A stretch of 64,000 nt of DNA from NCBI RefSeq assembly GCF_900166655.1, contig NZ_FVZB01000006.1, forward strand, positions 620,001 to 684,000, read 5' to 3'. This document shows, piece after piece, positions 59,907 to 64,000 of the stretch (position 1 is the first letter of the stretch; every line of letters starts with the position of its first letter). This stretch comes from Halobacillus hunanensis (lineage in GTDB: Bacteria; Bacillota; Bacilli; Bacillales; Halobacillaceae). A model generated the notes under the pieces. The model had not been told where the DNA came from, did not search any database, and saw nothing but the letters and a program-made list of their open reading frames with translations. A program made the translations under genes and the position numbers.

Positions 59907-60179
59907 TCATTGATAATTTTTATGATATTCTGCAGTTGAGTGGACTATATGAATGATCATCATAACCCAGGCCACTTCTGAAAGGATAAGCCCCAGGTAG
60001 AACGTTAACCATGGGATCGAGAGTACTGCAGGTGCCTCAACGAATAACGCCTGAAAATAGTAAACCCACATGCCCACAAGCAGAATGGTTTGAGCAACAG
60101 CAAGTGTCATTCTCTTCAGGTTCATAAACATGAAAGGAGCCACTGTTGCCAATAACAGAAAAATAAGCACAATATCCAT
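59907..60179 (-). CDS. Three-TM membrane protein
   Basis: A 90-residue protein with segments near residues 2-18, 28-43 and 55-78, ending in a His-rich tail (MMIIHIVHSTAEYHKNYQ). Start ATG 60179 has AGGAGGTGG 5-8 bases upstream; the longer frame to 60212 lacks it. No family recognised. It may be cotranscribed with nothing else. Function unknown. Confidence 0.65.
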   Translation of the reverse strand: MDIVLIFLLLATVAPFMFMNLKRMTLAVAQTILLVGMWVYYFQALFVEAPAVLSIPWLTFYLGLILSEVAWVMMIIHIVHSTAEYHKNYQ

Positions 60180-60319
60180 TGAAACCACCTCCTCTTTAAA
60201 AAGTGTCCCCATGCAGCGTATTTTTATGATAAAACGGACACATGAGGCTTAGCTTATAAAAAAGAACGTATTTTGATTTAAAGATTGTTACGAACTATGC
60301 ACTTTTGTTGATAGAATAA

Positions 60320-60359
60320 GGGATCCTACATGTTAATCAGGACTCACATGTAGGATCCC
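60320..60359. terminator. 13-bp perfect hairpin
   Basis: GGGATCCTACATG pairs exactly with CATGTAGGATCCC (14-base loop). T-run (CTTTTTC) close by on the plus strand. It lies downstream of the gene at 60472. Confidence 0.7.
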
Positions 60360-60471
60360 CTGCTTTTTCATGCAAAATAAAGATTAAATCCTAAATTAAT
60401 TACCAGCATCTAACCTAATAATTTTGACATGAATAAAACTTATTTTTTTATAAAAAGAGTTGAACACAACC

Positions 60472-61731
60472 TTATGTTTGCTTTTCTTCAGCTTTCCGTT
60501 TCTCTTGTTCTGCTTCCAGCTTCTCTTCAGCTGCCTCTTGTTTCTCTTCCTTGGCCTCCTTCTTCTCTTCTTCAGATTTCTTAATCTTTTCATAACGCTG
60601 GCGCTGACGGTAGCCATAAGTGGAAGCTAGAACAACCTCTTCATTTTCAAGAGCAGACCCCAGTGCACCAATGATGGTGGAGACACTTGTTGCAGTCCAA
60701 GCAATGTAGAAATAGTTGATGTATCCTATACTTCCGGATAACTGAGACTCCAGCATCCCCATTGGAATCAGTATGATGACGGCAGCAGAAAACAGAATGA
60801 ATAATATAAAGTAATACATGATTACCGTGAATAATAGCGTGAAAAAAGTAGCAGCATTATATAATTTTCTTATATAATCGTTTCCTCCATCGCTCTTTTT
60901 TTCCCATAACTGGTGTGCCAGAATGATCCAAATGACCATGGCCAATATGCAAATGATCGAAAGTATGAACATGCGCCATGTGCTGTAATTATTACTGAGC
61001 TTCCATAATGTCGGAAAAACAAGAGCGTATGAACCAGTCGTAAAGGCAAAAATGATGACCTTCATAAAAGCTGGAAACATAGACCACGGGCGGTTGGCAC
61101 GCACCATTCCCGACAAGACTCGTAAAGCACCGCTTATACGTGACTTTATAGTGAATCGCACATCGATCTTCGATTCATTTTCTTCCGGGGTTTCCCGTTG
61201 AATAGGAGACAACATTTCAAATGCGCGTTTTCCGACTAACCTCGTGGATTCTTTATTTTTCAACTCTTCGTGTGCGTCATCGTCTTTAGACTGGATCCGC
61301 TCTTCTGCCTGCTCTCGATCCTCATCTGAAACTCCATAGTACATCTCATTCACTAATTGTAAGATCGATTCTCGTATTCGCTTGTACATGGCAGCAGATC
61401 CAAGACCCGGAAGACTGATTAAGGCGACATTCTCCTCTTCAAACGCTTCAGCGACAATCGGTTTCTTTCCTTTGAATAACGGTAAATCGGTTAGGCTGAT
61501 CGCAAAGTCCCATTCCTTATTGTTCTTTTTATCTAGGGTGGCTCCTATTACTTCCGATGAATTTCCCGTTCCTCCAGTAAGAGCGTCCTCTATATACTCC
61601 AGATTCCACTCGTATTTTTCATTTACATAGTATTTAAGTAAATCGGGGAGTTCATTTTTCAAACTTTTTACTAATGAATTCGGATACCCCGGGGCTGTAA
61701 TTAATCCAAGTGTTTTGATTGATTGGCTCAT
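60472..61731 (-). CDS. Large membrane protein with soluble N-domain and charged tail
   Basis: A 419-residue protein. Residues 1-215 are soluble: an alpha/beta part (KTLGLITAPGYPNSLVKSLK, WDFAISLTDLPLFKGKKPIV, NVALISLPGLGSAAMYKRIR) is followed by a charged helical linker. Residues 218-370 hold four hydrophobic segments. The last 45 residues are a lysine/glutamate coiled coil (EEKKEAKEEKQEAAEEKLEA). Related Bacillus proteins carry the name 5,10-methylene-tetrahydrofolate dehydrogenase in some genomes, but I see no support for that activity. GAGGAGAGG lies before ATG 61731. Single gene. Function unknown. Confidence 0.7.
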   Translation of the reverse strand: MSQSIKTLGLITAPGYPNSLVKSLKNELPDLLKYYVNEKYEWNLEYIEDALTGGTGNSSEVIGATLDKKNNKEWDFAISLTDLPLFKGKKPIVAEAFEEENVALISLPGLGSAAMYKRIRESILQLVNEMYYGVSDEDREQAEERIQSKDDDAHEELKNKESTRLVGKRAFEMLSPIQRETPEENESKIDVRFTIKSRISGALRVLSGMVRANRPWSMFPAFMKVIIFAFTTGSYALVFPTLWKLSNNYSTWRMFILSIICILAMVIWIILAHQLWEKKSDGGNDYIRKLYNAATFFTLLFTVIMYYFILFILFSAAVIILIPMGMLESQLSGSIGYINYFYIAWTATSVSTIIGALGSALENEEVVLASTYGYRQRQRYEKIKKSEEEKKEAKEEKQEAAEEKLEAEQEKRKAEEKQT

Positions 61732-62138
61732 CTCCCTTTACCTCTCCTCGTATAACTTTCAATTTATTCATTACTATATAACCATCATTTATTCTACCTA
61801 AACGTGGAGAGGGACAAGGCTGTACTTGGTATGGGCGAGAATAGCTGGCCCTTTTTGAATAATGGTATGTATGGTCCGGGTACAAGAATCTACAGAATAC
61901 CTTAATCCATACAAGCCGTGGTTTTGTTGCGCCTAAATAACAGTAGAGTTTGACAAATAGTGCTCTTTGAGATAAAACCCTTAATACCGTGGCCTAAAGA
62001 AATTCATTTATCTTTCAATTCCTCTCGTATTTTGCTGCTGTTATCCATTTTTCAAATTAAGACCAGTTTCTATATACTTAAAAGTAGATTATCCACCGCT
62101 TCCTGAGGGTACAATGGTTAAAAAAAGTGAGGTCACCT
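61732..62138. other. Intergenic region between divergent genes
   Basis: No supported gene. A short minus frame at 61652-61885 overlaps the larger gene's start and is not convincing. Promoters for both flanking genes must lie here; none stands out. Confidence 0.35.
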
Positions 62139-63020
62139 ATGTTCACTACTCCTATTGCAAAATTACTGCGACTTGTTCCTAATCAAGCAAAAAAGAACCC
62201 TATGATCCCCTTACAACAAGTAAAAATGAAAACAGAAGTTATAGTTGAAACATCCGTTCAGCTTACCCATATATCTTTTTACTATCCTTTAGGAGCCGAA
62301 AAGAAGAAGCTCCCTGTCTACATCAACTTCCATGGCGGAGCATTCATAATGAATGAAAAGGAGATGGATGATCCTTATTGCCGATTTCTGGCCAACCAGA
62401 CTGGGTGTGTCATTCTAAATGTCGATTATGCGAAAGCGCCGGAGTACCCTTTTCCTAAACCAATTGAACAGTGCTATGAAATTATCCAATGGATGAAGAG
62501 AAAAGCGGATGGTTTGAATATCAATCCGGAAAAAGTCATGGTAGGCGGTCAAAGTTCCGGTGCAAATATCGCAGCAGCTCTCTGTCTTTACCTAGAAGAG
62601 AAAGGGGGAAACCAGCCACTCCTCCAAGTATTATCTTGCCCTATGCTGGACTTTGTAACCTCGCATGCAGATAAACCAGAACCAGATCAGTGGCGTTCTA
62701 GATACCCTCAGGTCGCAAGTTTTTTAAACACGTGCTATGTACCTGAAAAAGAACAGGCAGAACATCCTCTTGCTTCCCCTGTACGTGCTGATGTAAGTGA
62801 CCGTCTAGCTCCTGCTCTTATTGTAACCGCCGAGTATGACGCTTTTAGACCAGAAGCCGAATTTTATGCTGAGAAATTAAAGAAAGCAGGGGTAAAGGTT
62901 CAAGAAAAGCTATTCAAAGACTGTTTACATGCTTTTACCCATCTTGGCCCGAAAGAAGAAGCCGAGGAGGCTTGGAACTTGATAGCAAATAAAATCAGAG
63001 AAGCGGCAGAATCCCTATGA
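62139..63020 (+). CDS. HSL-type alpha/beta hydrolase (esterase/lipase)
   Basis: A 293-residue cytoplasmic esterase of the hormone-sensitive lipase family. Oxyanion motif NFHGGAFIMNEKEMDD (H-G-G-A), nucleophile VGGQSSGANIAAAL (G-x-S-x-G), acid ALIVTAEYDAFRPEAEFYAE (Asp in E-Y-D-A-F-R-x-E), and catalytic His in DCLHAFTH. Start ATG 62139 with GAGGT 5 bases upstream; a GTG at 62127 overlaps. Short-chain acyl esters are the likely substrates. Single gene. Confidence 0.9.
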   Translation: MFTTPIAKLLRLVPNQAKKNPMIPLQQVKMKTEVIVETSVQLTHISFYYPLGAEKKKLPVYINFHGGAFIMNEKEMDDPYCRFLANQTGCVILNVDYAKAPEYPFPKPIEQCYEIIQWMKRKADGLNINPEKVMVGGQSSGANIAAALCLYLEEKGGNQPLLQVLSCPMLDFVTSHADKPEPDQWRSRYPQVASFLNTCYVPEKEQAEHPLASPVRADVSDRLAPALIVTAEYDAFRPEAEFYAEKLKKAGVKVQEKLFKDCLHAFTHLGPKEEAEEAWNLIANKIREAAESL

Positions 63021-63284
63021 AAATTGGAACAAGGAAGGAAAGAAGTAATTGATGAGAAAAATGAGGCAGCCAGCTGAAGAATAAAGATGGATAGAAGGTG
63101 TGGTCAAGGCTTTCTCCCCCATTCAGGGGAGACTGAGGGGAAGACATCACATAATCTATAAACCCTTCCTTAAAAACTTTATAACAAAGATAATTCTATT
63201 AACGATCTTCCGGTTTTGCCCTCACTTTTTTTAAAAAGCAGGGAACTTCTATTAGCTGGTATTGTGGAAAATCCTATTTAAATA
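63021..63284. other. Intergenic region, no gene seen
   Basis: No coding frame. A TCTCCCC/GGGGAGA hairpin lies at 63112-63132. Bases 63244-63269 repeat a motif also at 14919-14946 (CTTCTATTAGCYGG and onward). Confidence 0.35.
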
Positions 63285-63325
63285 AAAATAAGCAGTACTT
63301 CTCTAGGGAAGTAGCTGCTTATTTT
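63285..63325. terminator. Bidirectional terminator
   Basis: AAAATAAGCAG pairs with CTGCTTATTTT, with ACTTC/GAAGT extending the stem. It separates the esterase gene from glpX. Confidence 0.85.
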
Positions 63326-63404
63326 ATAGAGGTATGAAATGGTTTATAAGAACGATGGAGTATTATCTCAATAATTCTCTTGCTTCTTTACACCATTCCC
63401 AACC

Positions 63405-64000
63405 TTAAACCCGACTTCCTTCACGCTCATGTTTCCTGTGTTTGCTTTCTATTAACCTGAACTGACGTTCTGTCCCGTCAATTAAAATAGAATGCGTTAC
63501 ATGACAGTCCGAGTAAGACTGGATGCCTTTTAAAAACATATTTTCTGTAATACCTGTAGCAGCGAAAATGCATTTATCTGTACTGACAAGTTGATGATGA
63601 GTTAGCTTAGCTTCTGGATGATGAAGTCCCATTTCTATACAGCGCGCATATTCTGCATCACTTCTTGGCAATAACTTTCCTTGCATTTCCCCTCCCAATC
63701 CTTTGATCGCCACGGCTCCTAGAACTCCTTCAGGTGCTCCGCCAATTCCTAAAAACAGATCAACTTCTAAGTGGTCTAAACAAGTAGCTGTTTCGTAAAT
63801 AACATCTCCATCTTTAAACAAATGTACTTTGGCTCCCATTTGTCTGATCTCATCAACATATCTTTGATGTCTGGGTCTATCTTGGATAAGTACATGTAAT
63901 TCGTTCATTTCTTTACCTTTCGCGCCAGCCACTTTTTTTATATTCTCGGATAAAGGAGCATCAATATCGATGTGACCTTTCGCTGCCGGTCCTACGGCTA
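63405..64000 (-). CDS. glpX: Fructose-1,6-bisphosphatase class II, 5' end outside the window
   Basis: A gluconeogenic enzyme that removes the 1-phosphate from fructose-1,6-bisphosphate. The open frame runs to base 64000 without a start, so about the last 198 residues of a roughly 320-residue protein are here. Landmarks: VGPAAKGHIDIDAPLSENIK, then VDLFLGIGGAPEGVLGAVAI (the GlpX signature), GLGGEMQGKLLPRSDAEYAR, and CIFAATGITENMFLKGIQ. The C-terminus EREGSRV is complete. The window contains no glp partner. Bacilli often hold two GlpX-type genes. Confidence 0.92.
   Translation of the reverse strand, partial: AVGPAAKGHIDIDAPLSENIKKVAGAKGKEMNELHVLIQDRPRHQRYVDEIRQMGAKVHLFKDGDVIYETATCLDHLEVDLFLGIGGAPEGVLGAVAIKGLGGEMQGKLLPRSDAEYARCIEMGLHHPEAKLTHHQLVSTDKCIFAATGITENMFLKGIQSYSDCHVTHSILIDGTERQFRLIESKHRKHEREGSRV

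Noticed and set aside
61652-61885. Minus-strand 77-residue frame
   Set aside because: Overlaps the start of the larger gene in another frame and lacks a ribosome site.

Overview
The window reads as a chromosomal segment of a low-GC, endospore-forming, pigmented Bacillaceae species. A moderate halophile of the Halobacillus/Thalassobacillus/Virgibacillus type is the best guess. The evidence is an AT-rich background, strong AGGAGG-type ribosome sites with frequent TTG and GTG starts, the splAB pair (spore photoproduct lyase), a C30 (staphyloxanthin-type) carotenoid operon, a BCCT transporter and an NhaP-type antiporter. The genus is inferred. No rRNA, tRNA, CRISPR array or prophage was recognised.

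Layout. From 1 to about 39.5 kb, mostly single genes or small operons lie largely on the minus strand: an aldo/keto reductase cut by the window edge, cobT, small DUF and GNAT genes, pdxH, ddl, lipoproteins and small membrane proteins, a CPBP protease, a DJ-1 protein, three regulator units with visible candidate operators (TetR at 20 kb, XRE at 21.4 kb, TetR-MFS at 23 kb), a Clp_N-GNAT fusion, msrA, a flavin disulfide reductase, a BCCT transporter, an exported hydrolase, an NhaP antiporter, brnQ, and a PadR-DUF1700-DUF4097 operon. From 39.8 to 43.3 kb there is decayed DNA. It holds a broken GNAT gene and a broken BceS-type histidine kinase gene split by a complete IS21-family element with 5-bp target duplications. 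From 43.4 to 48.7 kb are an MFS transporter, a GNAT, a DUF2200 protein, a methyltransferase with an Rrf2 regulator, and an alpha/beta hydrolase.

From 48.98 to 59.82 kb lies the most coherent block. A MerR-type regulator with a B12-binding domain (CarH/LitR-like) is divergent from a plus-strand operon crtM-crtN-aldH-crtO-crtP-crtQ, followed by an unassigned 7-TM protein and a pyrimidine-dimer glycosylase-like protein. Converging on it is splA-splB. Together these look like a light and UV protection island: sensing, pigment synthesis, and two kinds of thymine-photoproduct repair. The rest of the window has a large membrane protein, an HSL-type esterase and the 3' part of glpX.

The window is rich in broken genes: about eleven remnants carry frameshifts, stops or truncations. 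Several carry multiple lesions and cannot be sequencing error. A few have a single homopolymer-type frameshift and could be error. Many terminators share a related GAGCGC-AATTGCGC hairpin sequence.
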